Numbered from the stretch's first letter, positions 16,685 to 25,759 are shown. The stretch: 64,000 bases of DNA from Bosea sp. (in: a-proteobacteria) (GCF_023953965.1 NZ_JAMLIX010000001.1:2542501-2606500); one strand, 5' to 3'. Notes: generated by a model from the sequence alone, not told the origin. Numbers and translations: made by a program.

Positions 16685-17298
16685 AGGATCCGCCTTCCAG
16701 GGTATAGTTTATCGGCTGCACGCCGGATTTTCTTGGCCAGATAGCTGAGACGCTCCTGATCGCAGCCGATCGCGTCCCGCAGTTCCTTGCCTCGATCGCC
16801 CATCGACCAGCCGAGCAGCAAAAGTTCGCATTCGGCGTCGCCCGCCACTGCCGCCTTGATCTCGGCGACGACCACATCATCGTCGTCGACGTCCTCCTTG
16901 GCCAGCAGCGCGGCCTCCGGATCGACCGGTGCGGTCGGCAACACCTCCTGCGCCGTCGGGTTCGCCGGATCGAGAGCCGCCTCGTCGAACTCGCGAACGG
17001 CGGCCCGTTTTGGCCGATCGTGAGAAGCGATGCTCCTCATCGTCCCGACGACGAACTGCCGAGGCGTGACGTCCCGCGGGCAGCGCCGATCGCCTCCGGC
17101 GGCCCTGACCAGGGCTTCTCGAAAAAGCTCGCCTGGCTCGAAGCTCGTCCCGTGAAGGAACCTGCGCTCCATGCCCAGGACCACGGCGAGGTCGTCGTCC
17201 GATAAAGTCGTGAGCAGCCGGAATATCTCGTCTGGCTCATAGAGGCCGACGGGTGGATCAAGCGACGCTTCGGCGGTTCCATCATCGACCAGCTTCAT
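16681..17298 (-). CDS. Sigma-70-like regulatory protein
   Basis: 205 residues from ATG 17298, which has GGAGGGG nine bases upstream; a longer reading would invade the divergent CBASS gene. The layout resembles sigma-factor-like proteins of mobile elements. A region-2-like stretch (ELFREALVRAAGGDRRCPRD, then RQFVVGTMRSIASHDR) is followed by an acidic linker and a region-4-like C terminus (LGWSMGDRGKELRDAIGCDQ, then ERLSYLAKKIRRAADKLYPG). It is the first gene of the minus-strand trio and faces the CD-NTase gene across about 150 bp. It may therefore bind the shared promoter region and act as the regulator whose level the ImmA/IrrE peptidase controls. Family assignment is by pattern only. Confidence 0.65.
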   Translation of the reverse strand: MKLVDDGTAEASLDPPVGLYEPDEIFRLLTTLSDDDLAVVLGMERRFLHGTSFEPGELFREALVRAAGGDRRCPRDVTPRQFVVGTMRSIASHDRPKRAAVREFDEAALDPANPTAQEVLPTAPVDPEAALLAKEDVDDDDVVVAEIKAAVAGDAECELLLLGWSMGDRGKELRDAIGCDQERLSYLAKKIRRAADKLYPGRRIL

Positions 17299-17339
17299 TC
17301 GTCGTTGCCCCTCCCTGTATGCCGGCGTCGCAAGCGTTC

Positions 17340-17365
17340 CGGACAATTTTCTGAAAGTTTGTCCG
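17340..17365. promoter_or_regulatory. Candidate operator in the CBASS/sigma-like divergent promoter
   Basis: An imperfect palindrome with arms CGGACAATTTTC and GAAAGTTTGTCCG around a central T lies in the gap between the divergent sigma-like and CD-NTase genes. The gap is short and A/T-rich relative to its surroundings at this point. A dimeric regulator could control both directions from here. Confidence 0.5.
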
Positions 17366-17450
17366 AAAGCTCCGACCGCCCGGCAAGGTTGTAGGATGCC
17401 ACTCGCAGGACGATTCTCCAATGCGAGGCTGGCCTTCCACGGAGCCGGTC

Positions 17451-18713
17451 ATGAACCGCATGCTGCGCCTGCCGGGGGACGAAGACCCCTTCCATTCCCC
17501 GATCGACGCCGCGTTGGCTGAGGTCGCGGTCAATCTCCAGCTTCCGCCCGGTCTGCATTCGCAGGTCGGCGATCGCTACGAAGCCGTTCGCCGCTACGCC
17601 GAGCGCGAGGGCAGCCCCCTGCACGGACGGATCGTGCGCTTCTATCCCCAGGGGTCGATGGCGATCGACGCCACCATCTCGATGCGTGGGACGGACGAGG
17701 AATATGACCTCGACATCGTCGCCGAGCTCGACCTCGACGCATGGGCCGATCCGGACGCCGTCCTCGACCTGCTCTACGAAGCGCTGAAGGATTACCCCGT
17801 CAGCCAGAAGGTGGAGCGGCAGACCCGCTGCGTCACCATCCGCTACAAGGACGGCATGCACCTCGACGTCACGCCGTCCGTCAGGTTCGCTAGCACGCCG
17901 GATCGCGAGAGCCAGATCTTCCACGCCAACCCGGACAAGCCGGCGAGCGAGCATTATCACGTTCGCATGAACGCCTACGGCTTCGCGGAATGGTATCGCG
18001 GCCGCACCCCGATCGAGCTTCGGTTCGCCGAGGAGTTCAGCCGCAGGTTCTATGACGCCCACGGGCTCTCGATGCGGGCCGACGCCGAGTTCGACGAGGT
18101 TCCGGAGCAGACGCCGCTGGTCGTCAAGAACACGGCCACCGTCGCGCTCCAGCTGCTGAAGCGGCATCGTAACGTCGCCTACGCGAACGCGACGGGGCGC
18201 ATCCCGCCCTCCATCATGCTGTCGTGCTTCGCCGGGCACTCCGCCGGCGGCGCGTCGACGCTGTCGGACATGGTAATCCGCCAGGCGCGCATGACCGCCG
18301 AGGAGATCCGCCGCGCCGATGACCGCGGCGAGCGCGTGAGGGTCACGAACCCGGCCCTGCACACCGAGTGTTTCACGGATCGCTGGCCCGAGAACCTTGC
18401 GCAACAGCGCGAATACGCGGGCATGCTGACGCGGCTCGCCAACGACCTGACTTGGCTCAAGACCGCCGAGATCGATCAGGAGGATCTGGCCGAGTGGCTG
18501 CGCGATCGCTTCGGCCAGCGCGTCGTCGAGCGCTCGATGCGCAAGCTCAACGACCGTCGGGGTCGGGCGATCCAGGCGGCGTCGCAGTCCTATACGCCCA
18601 AGGGCGGCCTCTACGTGCCGAGCGCGCCGCGCCTCGCCGGCGTGGGCGCCGCGGCTGCGGCCTCCGCGCCGGCCCTGGCGCGCCCGCATACGTTCATGGG
18701 TGGGCGCAAGTGA
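17451..18713 (+). CDS. CBASS cyclic-oligonucleotide synthase (CD-NTase)
   Basis: A 420-residue CD-NTase (SMODS nucleotidyltransferase). Active-site features are the G68-S69 loop in FYPQGSMAID, the metal-binding aspartates D86 and D88 in EEYDLDIV, and the third carboxylate D139 in MHLDVTP. The C-terminal half is helical (VVKNTATVALQLLKRHRNVA). These enzymes make cyclic di- or trinucleotides on phage sensing. The product cannot be read from sequence. I chose ATG 17451 because GGAG lies six bases upstream; ATG 17421 would add ten residues. Its stop overlaps the E2-like start by one base. With the next two genes it forms a CBASS operon, so its second messenger should activate the phospholipase. 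Confidence 0.92.
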   Translation: MNRMLRLPGDEDPFHSPIDAALAEVAVNLQLPPGLHSQVGDRYEAVRRYAEREGSPLHGRIVRFYPQGSMAIDATISMRGTDEEYDLDIVAELDLDAWADPDAVLDLLYEALKDYPVSQKVERQTRCVTIRYKDGMHLDVTPSVRFASTPDRESQIFHANPDKPASEHYHVRMNAYGFAEWYRGRTPIELRFAEEFSRRFYDAHGLSMRADAEFDEVPEQTPLVVKNTATVALQLLKRHRNVAYANATGRIPPSIMLSCFAGHSAGGASTLSDMVIRQARMTAEEIRRADDRGERVRVTNPALHTECFTDRWPENLAQQREYAGMLTRLANDLTWLKTAEIDQEDLAEWLRDRFGQRVVERSMRKLNDRRGRAIQAASQSYTPKGGLYVPSAPRLAGVGAAAAASAPALARPHTFMGGRK

Positions 18714-19183
18714 TGATCGGCCTGCCGACGATCAAGGACCAGCTCGCCGCCATGGCATCGAGGTGGCCGGCATTCGCGGCCCGCCGCCTCGACGACCGCA
18801 CTGCGGCTTGGCGCGGCCCCCTGCGCCCCTTGATGCGGACCTACGAGGTCCGCATCGTCTACCGCGCACCGCTGATCTTCGAGCGCATCGACGCGATGCG
18901 GATGCAGCCGGACGTCACCGTGCTCTCGCCGCGCCTGAAGCCGATGGCCCGCAGCGCCGAGGGCAAGCTGCCGCACGTCTACTGGGGCGACGACGGCTCG
19001 GCCTCGCTCTGCCTGTTCGACCCCGACACGCGCGAATGGTCGCCCGCCGATCTCCTGGCCGACACCACCGTGCTCTTCACCATCGATTGGCTGACTTGCT
19101 ACGAGGGTTGGCGCGCCACCGGGGAATGGACCGGCGGCGGGCGGCATCCTTCCCCTCCCGCGAGCGAAGGAGCGACCCCATGA
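18713..19183 (+). CDS. CBASS E2-like conjugating protein (stand-alone, type II-short)
   Basis: A 156-residue protein with the bacterial E2 layout. An EVRIVYRAPLIFERIDAM strand-rich part leads to the likely catalytic Cys100 in DDGSASLCLFDPDTREW. The conserved tail follows: DTTVLFTIDWLTCYEGW, then RATGEWTGGGRH. Stand-alone E2 proteins without E1/JAB partners define type II-short CBASS. There the E2 is known to form a conjugate with the C terminus of the cognate CD-NTase and to prime or regulate it. The CD-NTase here ends in ARPHTFMGGRK, a glycine-containing tail that could serve as that site (inference). The start overlaps the CD-NTase stop by one base and the stop overlaps capV by four. Confidence 0.85.
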   Translation: MIGLPTIKDQLAAMASRWPAFAARRLDDRTAAWRGPLRPLMRTYEVRIVYRAPLIFERIDAMRMQPDVTVLSPRLKPMARSAEGKLPHVYWGDDGSASLCLFDPDTREWSPADLLADTTVLFTIDWLTCYEGWRATGEWTGGGRHPSPPASEGATP

Positions 19184-20205
19184 CCTACGTGCCACCGCGC
19201 CGTTCGGACGGCACCATCCAGACCCGCCGGGTTCGTCAGCCCTGGCCCGCCGACCGGCCCTTCCGCATCCTCTCGATCGACGGCGGCGGCATCTGCGGCA
19301 TCCTGCCCGCGTCCGTGCTTGCCGAGCTTGAGCTTCGATTCCTCGGCGGCCAGTCGATCGCCCGCCATTTCGACATGATCGCCGGCACCTCCACGGGCGG
19401 CATCATCGCGCTCGGCCTGGCGCATGGTCGCACGGCCGCCGAGATCCGGGACATCTACGTCGAGCGCGGCGATCGGATCTTCCCGCCGCCGTCGCGCATC
19501 GGACGGTTCGTGCGCCTGCTGCGGCGAAGCCATCGCTACGTCTACAAGCGCGAGCCCCTTGAGAACGAACTGCTGCGCATCTTCGGTGACGCGCCCCTGG
19601 GCGAGGCGACGACCCGGCTCTGCATCCCCGCCTTCGAGGGCCGACACGGCGAGCCGTGGATCTTCAAGACGCCGCACCATCCCGACTACAAGCGCGACCG
19701 GGTCGAGCGCATGGTGAAGGTTGGCCTCTCGACCGCCGCTGCGCCGACCTACTTCGAGGCGCTGCCGAACAACGGCTACGTCATGGTCGACGGCGGGCTG
19801 TGGGCGAACAATCCCGTCATGAACGCCCTCGTCGACGCGCTGGCCTGCTACGAGCTCGACCGAGCGCAGATCGAGATCCTGAGCCTGGGCTGCGGCGAGA
19901 CCGCCTTCCGGGTCGACGAACGCAAGGCCGGCGGCGGCTTGTTCCAGTGGCGCGGCGTCATCAGCGCAGCGATGCGGGCCCAATCCCTGAACGCGCTGGG
20001 CCAGGCCTACCTTCTGGTCGGCAAAGACAAGGTGATGCGGATCGACGCACCGGAGAGCCCGACCCCGATCGCGCTGGACGATCACAAGCGGGCCCGCGAG
20101 GAATTGCCGGCAATGGCGCGCTCCCTGGTCGAGGGGGCTGGTCGGGAGATCGCCCGGACCTTCTTCGCGAGCGAGGCAGACGAATTCCGACCAGTGCCGA
20201 TGTAA
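19180..20205 (+). CDS. capV: Patatin-like phospholipase, CBASS effector CapV
   Basis: A 341-residue patatin-fold phospholipase. The oxyanion motif GGGICG is at 35-40, the nucleophile Ser71 sits in GTSTG, and the catalytic Asp204 is in DGGLWANNP. CapV-type effectors bind the cyclic nucleotide made by the CD-NTase and then degrade inner-membrane phospholipids, killing the infected cell before phage release. It is the last gene of the operon, overlapping the E2-like gene by four bases. A longer frame opening upstream at 18700 is out-of-frame reading through the E2 gene and was discarded. Length and motifs are normal, so the effector looks functional. Confidence 0.93.
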   Translation: MTYVPPRRSDGTIQTRRVRQPWPADRPFRILSIDGGGICGILPASVLAELELRFLGGQSIARHFDMIAGTSTGGIIALGLAHGRTAAEIRDIYVERGDRIFPPPSRIGRFVRLLRRSHRYVYKREPLENELLRIFGDAPLGEATTRLCIPAFEGRHGEPWIFKTPHHPDYKRDRVERMVKVGLSTAAAPTYFEALPNNGYVMVDGGLWANNPVMNALVDALACYELDRAQIEILSLGCGETAFRVDERKAGGGLFQWRGVISAAMRAQSLNALGQAYLLVGKDKVMRIDAPESPTPIALDDHKRAREELPAMARSLVEGAGREIARTFFASEADEFRPVPM

Positions 20206-20290
20206 GGATGGACCCCGACGCGGCGGTTCGAACATCACAAAGACCCCGGTGATCTGACGCCTGTTGCAGTCGGGCGATTCGCATGGGAAC

Positions 20291-20326
20291 TTGACGGGAA
20301 ACGTTCTAGCTATCTAACTATCTATC
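20291..20326 (+). promoter_or_regulatory. Promoter with 8-bp repeats upstream of the RHH gene
   Basis: TTGACG (20291-20296) and TAACTA (20315-20320) are spaced 18 bp and could be -35 and -10 boxes. The -10 region lies inside tandem repeats CTAGCTAT (20306-20313), CTAACTAT (20314-20321) and a half copy CTAT. Ribbon-helix-helix dimers bind short direct repeats, so this is a likely autoregulatory operator for the gene 25 bp downstream and the large operon behind it. Confidence 0.55.
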
Positions 20327-20350
20327 CCATCGTTGGGATTGAGAGATGTC

Positions 20351-20518
20351 ATGAGCGAGCCGCGAGCCAGGGCCGATGGTCGACGTCAGCTCCTCGTTTA
20401 CCTCGACCCCGAGGTGATCAAGGCGCTGAAGAAGGCCGCCCTCGATGAAGAGCGGCATAGCTACGAGATCGTCGAGGAAGCCATCCAGAGCTGGTTGGCC
20501 AAGCGCAAGAAGTCTTAG
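20351..20518 (+). CDS. Ribbon-helix-helix (CopG/Arc-type) regulator
   Basis: 55 residues. The beta strand RRQLLVYLDPEVIKAL followed by two helices (KKAALDEERHSYEIVEEAIQ, then SWLAKRKK) is the standard RHH fold of small DNA-binding dimers. ATG 20351 is used because an upstream in-frame ATG lacks a ribosome site. It is the first gene of the operon, 21 bp before the 1738-aa helicase. Its promoter carries 8-bp direct repeats. It probably represses its own operon, keeping the costly or toxic helicase and methyltransferase genes in check. Confidence 0.8.
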   Translation: MSEPRARADGRRQLLVYLDPEVIKALKKAALDEERHSYEIVEEAIQSWLAKRKKS

Positions 20519-20539
20519 TTAGGGAAGCGGGTCGCTCTT

Positions 20540-23500
20540 ATGGACGTCTTTGCGCTAAGCGATCAAATCGTCGAGGACTACAGCGCCTTCTCGCGCTCGT
20601 TCACACCAATCCGCTCCCCGGACGTTCGCTCCTACGTCGACGCCGAGTATGACAGCGGGCGCTTCTGGCCCGAGCCGCTCATCCAGATCAATCCGCAGTT
20701 CAAGTCTGGCGGCCTGATCTCGGACATCGTCAACGACGGGCTCCTCCACCCCGATGCCGGGCACATCTTCCGGAAGGAAGGAAAGCCCCTCCGGCTTCAC
20801 CTTCACCAGAAGCAGGCTATCTCTAGGGCCCGTAACAGCCAGAGCTTTGTCGTTACGACCGGCACGGGCTCGGGCAAGTCACTCTGCTATCTGGTGCCGA
20901 TCGTAGACCACATTCTCCGGACAAAGTCGGAGGGCGCGAAGAAGAGCACCTGCGCGATCGTCATCTATCCGATGAATGCCTTGGCCAACAGCCAGATCGA
21001 GGAGGCGGAGAAGTTCCTCCGTCAGTTCGACGGACCCAACAAGCCTCGCGTCAAACGCTTCACAGGACAGGAAAAGACCGAAGACCGCGCCGAGATCGCC
21101 CGCAATCCGCCAGACGTCCTCCTGACCAACTTCATGATGCTCGAATACCTGCTCACCCGACGCGCGAGCCAGGACGAGCAGGTCATCAGCAACTGCGAGG
21201 GCCTCCGATTCCTGGTCCTCGACGAGCTCCACACCTATCGCGGTCGGCAAGGCGCCGACGTGGCAATGCTCGTGCGCCGCGTGCGCGAGCGGCTCGTCAC
21301 GGACGACAACCTCATCTGCATCGGCACTTCGGCAACGATGTCGAGCAAGGGCGACTCTATGGAGCGCCGGCAGACCGTGGCCAACGTCGCCTCCACCTTG
21401 TTCGCTACCAAAATCCCACCCGAGAACGTCCTGGTCGAGGCGCTGGAACGCCGAACACAATTGCCGTCGACGATCTCACGATCGACGCTCGTCGAGATGG
21501 TGACACGCGAAACACCGGCGGTGATGACCGACGCCGCGATGGCACTGGACCCGATGGCGGTCTGGATCGAGACGCGCCTGGGGTTGAACAAGCTCGACAC
21601 CGGTGACCCAGAACGGCAGAAGCCGGTTGATCTCCAGGTTGCTGCCGCTCGCTTGCACGAGGATTGCGGCGAGCCGCTTGATCGCTGTCGCGCGGCACTC
21701 AGCGATTTCCTGTTGTTGGCGAGCAAGGGCGAAAAGGAACGTGGCGGAGCCTCGACAGGCGAGGCCCCGTTTTTCCCGTTCCGACTACATCGTTTCCTTT
21801 CCGGCGCCGGCGTCCTGCATGCGACGCTGGAGCCCCGTGGTCGTCGCCAGTTCTTCTTCGACGGGCAGGTGTTCGCGCCAGAGCGAGACGAAGGAGACGA
21901 GGCGCGCCTTTTCGGAACCTATTTTTGCCGGCGATGCGGTCACGAACATCATCCGGTCTATAAGATCCGCGGCGACGAGGCGGTTTTTCGCGCGCGCGAG
22001 ATCGACGACATGCCCGATGAGGACGAGGCATTCGATCCCGAGGCTGCGCAGGTCGCTGGCTTTCTCGTCCCAGTGCCGCCGGCGGAAGAGGAATGGACCT
22101 TCAAGGGCGAGGTCGCCGACTACCCGGAGAACTGGCAGAACGACAAGGGGAGCAAGCTCATCCCTACCTACCGGAAGCGGGCCGGCGAAGCCGTCTCGCT
22201 GACCCCACTCGGTTCGCAGTCTGCCAGCGGCACCTCGCTTTGGTTCTTTCCAGGCAAGCACCGCTTCTGCGCATGCTGCGGGACGGCAAACAACGGCCAG
22301 GGTCGAGACATGACCCATCTCGCTGGCATCACGTCCGAAGGCCGGTCCTCGGCAACGACCGTTTTGGTGACCTCACTGCTGGAATGGCTGAACGAACATA
22401 GCGGTCTCGAACAGTCGCGGCGCAAGGTTCTGGCCTTCACGGACAATCGGCAGGACGCCGCCCTCCAGGCGGGCCATTTCAACGACAGCGTCTTCGTCAC
22501 GATACTGCGTGCGGGATTCCTCAGCGCGGTGACATCGGCCGGCTCATCGGGGCTTCGCGGGGACAAGCTCGGCAAGGCGATCCAGGATGCGCTCCGCTTC
22601 ACCCAGACCGATCCGGACCGCTTCGACGATTGGATACTGGATGCTGGCCAGGGGAAAAAGCTGTCGCTTACCGCGATCGAGGATGCCGAGGAGACGATGG
22701 GCGAGATGCTCGCCCTCAGGGGATGGATCGACCAGCAGAGGGGGTGGCGCTACACCAATCCCAACCTGGAAGACCTCAAGCTGATCGAGGTGGATTATCG
22801 CGGCCTTCAGGAGGTCGTGGAGCATGAGGCCGTTGCCAGGCACCACCTCCTGGCTGCCCTGTCGGATAAGAAGCGTGAGGAAGTGGTCCGGGCGGTGCTT
22901 GATCACGTGCGCCGGGTTGTAGCGGTCAACTCTATCGTCCTGAGAAGCTCGAAGATCGACGAGCTTCGGCAGCAATCCGCTTCGCGCTTGCGGGCGCCTT
23001 GGGGATTGGGTGACAGCGAGAGGATCACCACCTCTCGCGCGGCGATTATCGGCCAGCGCCCAAGCGGCAAGAGCCCGGACGACGACATCGAAATCCGTAG
23101 CGGCGCGAAGAGTCTCTTGGGCCGGCGGCTGAGGTCCAAGACAGAGTTTCACTGGCCTAAGCGCCTGACGGAGCCGCAGACTCAAGAGGTCATCGAGGCC
23201 GTCTTCCAGGCAGCGGTCGATACCCACATGCTTCGGCCTTCCGGCAACGGTTTCCAGATCGATGTCGGACGGGTGTTGTTCAAGGCCGTCCCCAATGCGA
23301 CGCCAAAGAATACGTTCTTCGCCAATCTCTACCGCATGACGGCCGCCGCGCTCTCTGGATCATCGGCCATCTTTGGGTTCGAGGGTCGCGAACACACCGC
23401 GCAGGTCACCAACGAACTGCGCCAGGTGAGGGAAGCGCGCTTCCGGACTGCCGACCAGGAAGCCATCCGCCAGGTGATGGCCGACCAGGAGTTCGATACG

Positions 23501-25756
23501 CCACCGGAGCCGGTGCGCTTCCTGCCGACCCTGTTCTGCTCGCCGACGATGGAACTCGGCGTCGACATCGCGGACCTGAACGTCGTTTACCTTAGGAACG
23601 CGCCGCCGACGCCGGCGAACTACGCCCAGCGCAGCGGTCGCGCCGGCCGGTCAGGCCAGGCGGCGCTCGTGCTGACCTATTGCTCGGCGATGAGCCCGCA
23701 CGACAATTATTACTTCCGGAACAAGGAAGAGCTCGTCTACGGCGTAGTCGAGCCGCCGAGCCTGGATTTGGTCAATCGCGAGCTGATCGAGAGCCACCTA
23801 CATTCCACGTGGCTGTCTTGCGTCAAGCAAGAGTTCAATCCCTCGATTCCGCACGTGCTGGACATCGAGATGGCGAAGCGTCCGATCCGGACCGAGATCG
23901 CTGATGCGATCACGAGCCCGGCCGTGGCGATCGAGGCCAAGCGTCGGATCGAGCGCGTCCTCGATACCGACCTCATGCAGCACCTTACCCCTGCGGACGC
24001 TCCGTGGATCAGCGACCGTCCCGCCTTCGTCGACGAACTGGTCCGCGATGCGCCGACGATGCTGGATCACGCCTTCGACCGGTGGCGCAACCTACTCGCG
24101 GATGCCGAGCAGCTCCGTGAGCGAGCGCATGTGATCAATCAGGACCTGAGCCAGCCGAGCGACAAGCGCAAGCAGGCGATGCGTGATTACTCCGTCGCCG
24201 GGAGCCAGATCGAAGCACTTAAGGCGGATGGAAATTCCGGCGCATCAGGCGACTTCTACCTCTATCGATACTTGGCCACGGAAGGTTTCCTGCCCGGCTA
24301 CAATTTCCCGCGCCTACCGCTCCGCGCGTTTATCCCGGCGGTGGGATCACGCCGCACGTTCGTCCAGAGGGCTCGCTTCCTGGCCATCTCCGAGTTCGGC
24401 CCCAACAGCATCATCTACCACGAGGGGCGCACATTCCGCGTCCATCGCGCCAAGCTGCCTGTCAACTCGTCCGAGGATGGCCACCTTCGGCTGCGCCGGA
24501 TTCGGATCTGCAAGTCGTGCGGCGCGTCTCACAGCGACGATAGCCTCAACCGATGCCATGCGTGCGGCACCGAGTTGACCGGCAATTCGGATCTCATCAC
24601 GAACATCCTGCCGATCGAGGCCGTCGACGCGCGCCCCACGCAGAGGATCACCGCCAACGACGAGGAGCGCCGCCGCCAGGGCTTCGATATCCAGACGACC
24701 TTCAACTGGCCGACGCGCGATCAGGGCCCGCAGTTCAGGAATGCCGAGATAGAAGCGGACGGCTCGACCTTGGCCAGGGTCCAGTTCGCTACGGGCGCTA
24801 CGATCACCCGCGTCAACAAGGGTCTAAAGCGCGCCGCAACTGGGGGCGCCGGGTTCTCGATCAACGTGGCGAACGGTCTCTGGAAGCGGGACGACGACAG
24901 CGGCGATCCCAACCAGCGCTATGCCTTCGTCGTCCCGCTGGTCAGCGACACCAAGAACGTCATGTTGTTCATTCCACAGCGGTCGGTGATGGCGGCGGGC
25001 GGTTATGCCACAGCATCAACCATCCTTTACGCGCTAGTCCGCGGGATCGAGGCCGAGTTCACGATCGAGGAAGGCGAGGTCCTCACGGAGAACATGCCGT
25101 CCCGTGACGATCGCCGCGCATTCCTGATCTACGAGGCCGTCGAGGGCGGTGCCGGCGTCCTATCGCGCCTGTCGCGAGAATCTGACGCGTTCGCGCGGGT
25201 GGCACGCCGGGCGCTCGACATCATGCATTGGAAGTTCAACGGCAAGGCGCTCGCGGATGCGACGGACGCAGAGCTTTCGCAGCTGACGGTCGACGGCCTG
25301 GAGAACGACGATCCGACCTGCGTGGCCGGCTGCTATCGGTGCCTCCTGTCCTACTTCAATCAGCCGGAGCACGAGCACATCGACCGCCAGAACCCGGAGG
25401 CGCTGGCATTCCTGGTCTCGCTGGCACGCTCGTCGCTGTCCCTGACGCATGATGGCCCCCCGCGGCCCTCAGCTCGCGACTTCGGTGGATCTCGTGAGCC
25501 CGTCTCGGCGGAAGGGCAAAGCTGGGAAGCGGCTGCTGCCGCCAGAGGCATCGTGGTGGCGCCCGACAACCTGATCTCGCTCGGCGGCGTTACCTTCCCA
25601 GCCTCCTGGCGGCATGCCGGCGTCATCGCGTTACGCGACGGTGAAACCGCCGAAGCCAGCAAGGTTGCGAACAACGGCGTGGTCATCGTGCCGTTCGCAG
25701 CGGACGCCGCGGAATGGCCGGCAGCCTTCTCCGAACTCAAGTCGCTGATCGGGTAA
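20540..25756 (+). CDS. DEAD/DEAH helicase with C-terminal DUF1998 (DrmA-DrmB fusion/DruE-like)
   Basis: A 1738-residue superfamily 2 helicase. Walker A is GTGSGKS (108-114), motif II is DELH (228-231), and helicase C motifs lie near residues 1010-1045 (CSPTMELGVDIADLN and YAQRSGRAGRSGQ). A zinc ribbon (CKSCG ... CHAC) is at about 1324. The C-terminal DUF1998/MZB part has YEAVEGGAGVLSRLS and the cysteine cluster CVAGCYRCLLSYFN at about 1593. In DISARM, DrmA (helicase, about 1200 aa) and DrmB (DUF1998, about 600 aa) are separate genes; the length and order here fit their fusion. DruE of Druantia has a similar layout. It is followed three bases later by the SNF2 gene. Confidence 0.85.
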   Translation: MDVFALSDQIVEDYSAFSRSFTPIRSPDVRSYVDAEYDSGRFWPEPLIQINPQFKSGGLISDIVNDGLLHPDAGHIFRKEGKPLRLHLHQKQAISRARNSQSFVVTTGTGSGKSLCYLVPIVDHILRTKSEGAKKSTCAIVIYPMNALANSQIEEAEKFLRQFDGPNKPRVKRFTGQEKTEDRAEIARNPPDVLLTNFMMLEYLLTRRASQDEQVISNCEGLRFLVLDELHTYRGRQGADVAMLVRRVRERLVTDDNLICIGTSATMSSKGDSMERRQTVANVASTLFATKIPPENVLVEALERRTQLPSTISRSTLVEMVTRETPAVMTDAAMALDPMAVWIETRLGLNKLDTGDPERQKPVDLQVAAARLHEDCGEPLDRCRAALSDFLLLASKGEKERGGASTGEAPFFPFRLHRFLSGAGVLHATLEPRGRRQFFFDGQVFAPERDEGDEARLFGTYFCRRCGHEHHPVYKIRGDEAVFRAREIDDMPDEDEAFDPEAAQVAGFLVPVPPAEEEWTFKGEVADYPENWQNDKGSKLIPTYRKRAGEAVSLTPLGSQSASGTSLWFFPGKHRFCACCGTANNGQGRDMTHLAGITSEGRSSATTVLVTSLLEWLNEHSGLEQSRRKVLAFTDNRQDAALQAGHFNDSVFVTILRAGFLSAVTSAGSSGLRGDKLGKAIQDALRFTQTDPDRFDDWILDAGQGKKLSLTAIEDAEETMGEMLALRGWIDQQRGWRYTNPNLEDLKLIEVDYRGLQEVVEHEAVARHHLLAALSDKKREEVVRAVLDHVRRVVAVNSIVLRSSKIDELRQQSASRLRAPWGLGDSERITTSRAAIIGQRPSGKSPDDDIEIRSGAKSLLGRRLRSKTEFHWPKRLTEPQTQEVIEAVFQAAVDTHMLRPSGNGFQIDVGRVLFKAVPNATPKNTFFANLYRMTAAALSGSSAIFGFEGREHTAQVTNELRQVREARFRTADQEAIRQVMADQEFDTPPEPVRFLPTLFCSPTMELGVDIADLNVVYLRNAPPTPANYAQRSGRAGRSGQAALVLTYCSAMSPHDNYYFRNKEELVYGVVEPPSLDLVNRELIESHLHSTWLSCVKQEFNPSIPHVLDIEMAKRPIRTEIADAITSPAVAIEAKRRIERVLDTDLMQHLTPADAPWISDRPAFVDELVRDAPTMLDHAFDRWRNLLADAEQLRERAHVINQDLSQPSDKRKQAMRDYSVAGSQIEALKADGNSGASGDFYLYRYLATEGFLPGYNFPRLPLRAFIPAVGSRRTFVQRARFLAISEFGPNSIIYHEGRTFRVHRAKLPVNSSEDGHLRLRRIRICKSCGASHSDDSLNRCHACGTELTGNSDLITNILPIEAVDARPTQRITANDEERRRQGFDIQTTFNWPTRDQGPQFRNAEIEADGSTLARVQFATGATITRVNKGLKRAATGGAGFSINVANGLWKRDDDSGDPNQRYAFVVPLVSDTKNVMLFIPQRSVMAAGGYATASTILYALVRGIEAEFTIEEGEVLTENMPSRDDRRAFLIYEAVEGGAGVLSRLSRESDAFARVARRALDIMHWKFNGKALADATDAELSQLTVDGLENDDPTCVAGCYRCLLSYFNQPEHEHIDRQNPEALAFLVSLARSSLSLTHDGPPRPSARDFGGSREPVSAEGQSWEAAAAARGIVVAPDNLISLGGVTFPASWRHAGVIALRDGETAEASKVANNGVVIVPFAADAAEWPAAFSELKSLIG

Positions 25757-25759
25757 GCC

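Noticed and set aside
16681..17421. A longer start for the sigma-like gene at 17421
   Set aside because: It would overlap the divergent CD-NTase gene and its promoter; ATG 17298 has a good GGAGGGG site.
18700..19179. A longer CapV starting at 18700
   Set aside because: The added residues are an out-of-frame reading of the E2-like gene; CapV starts at 19180 by ATGA overlap.
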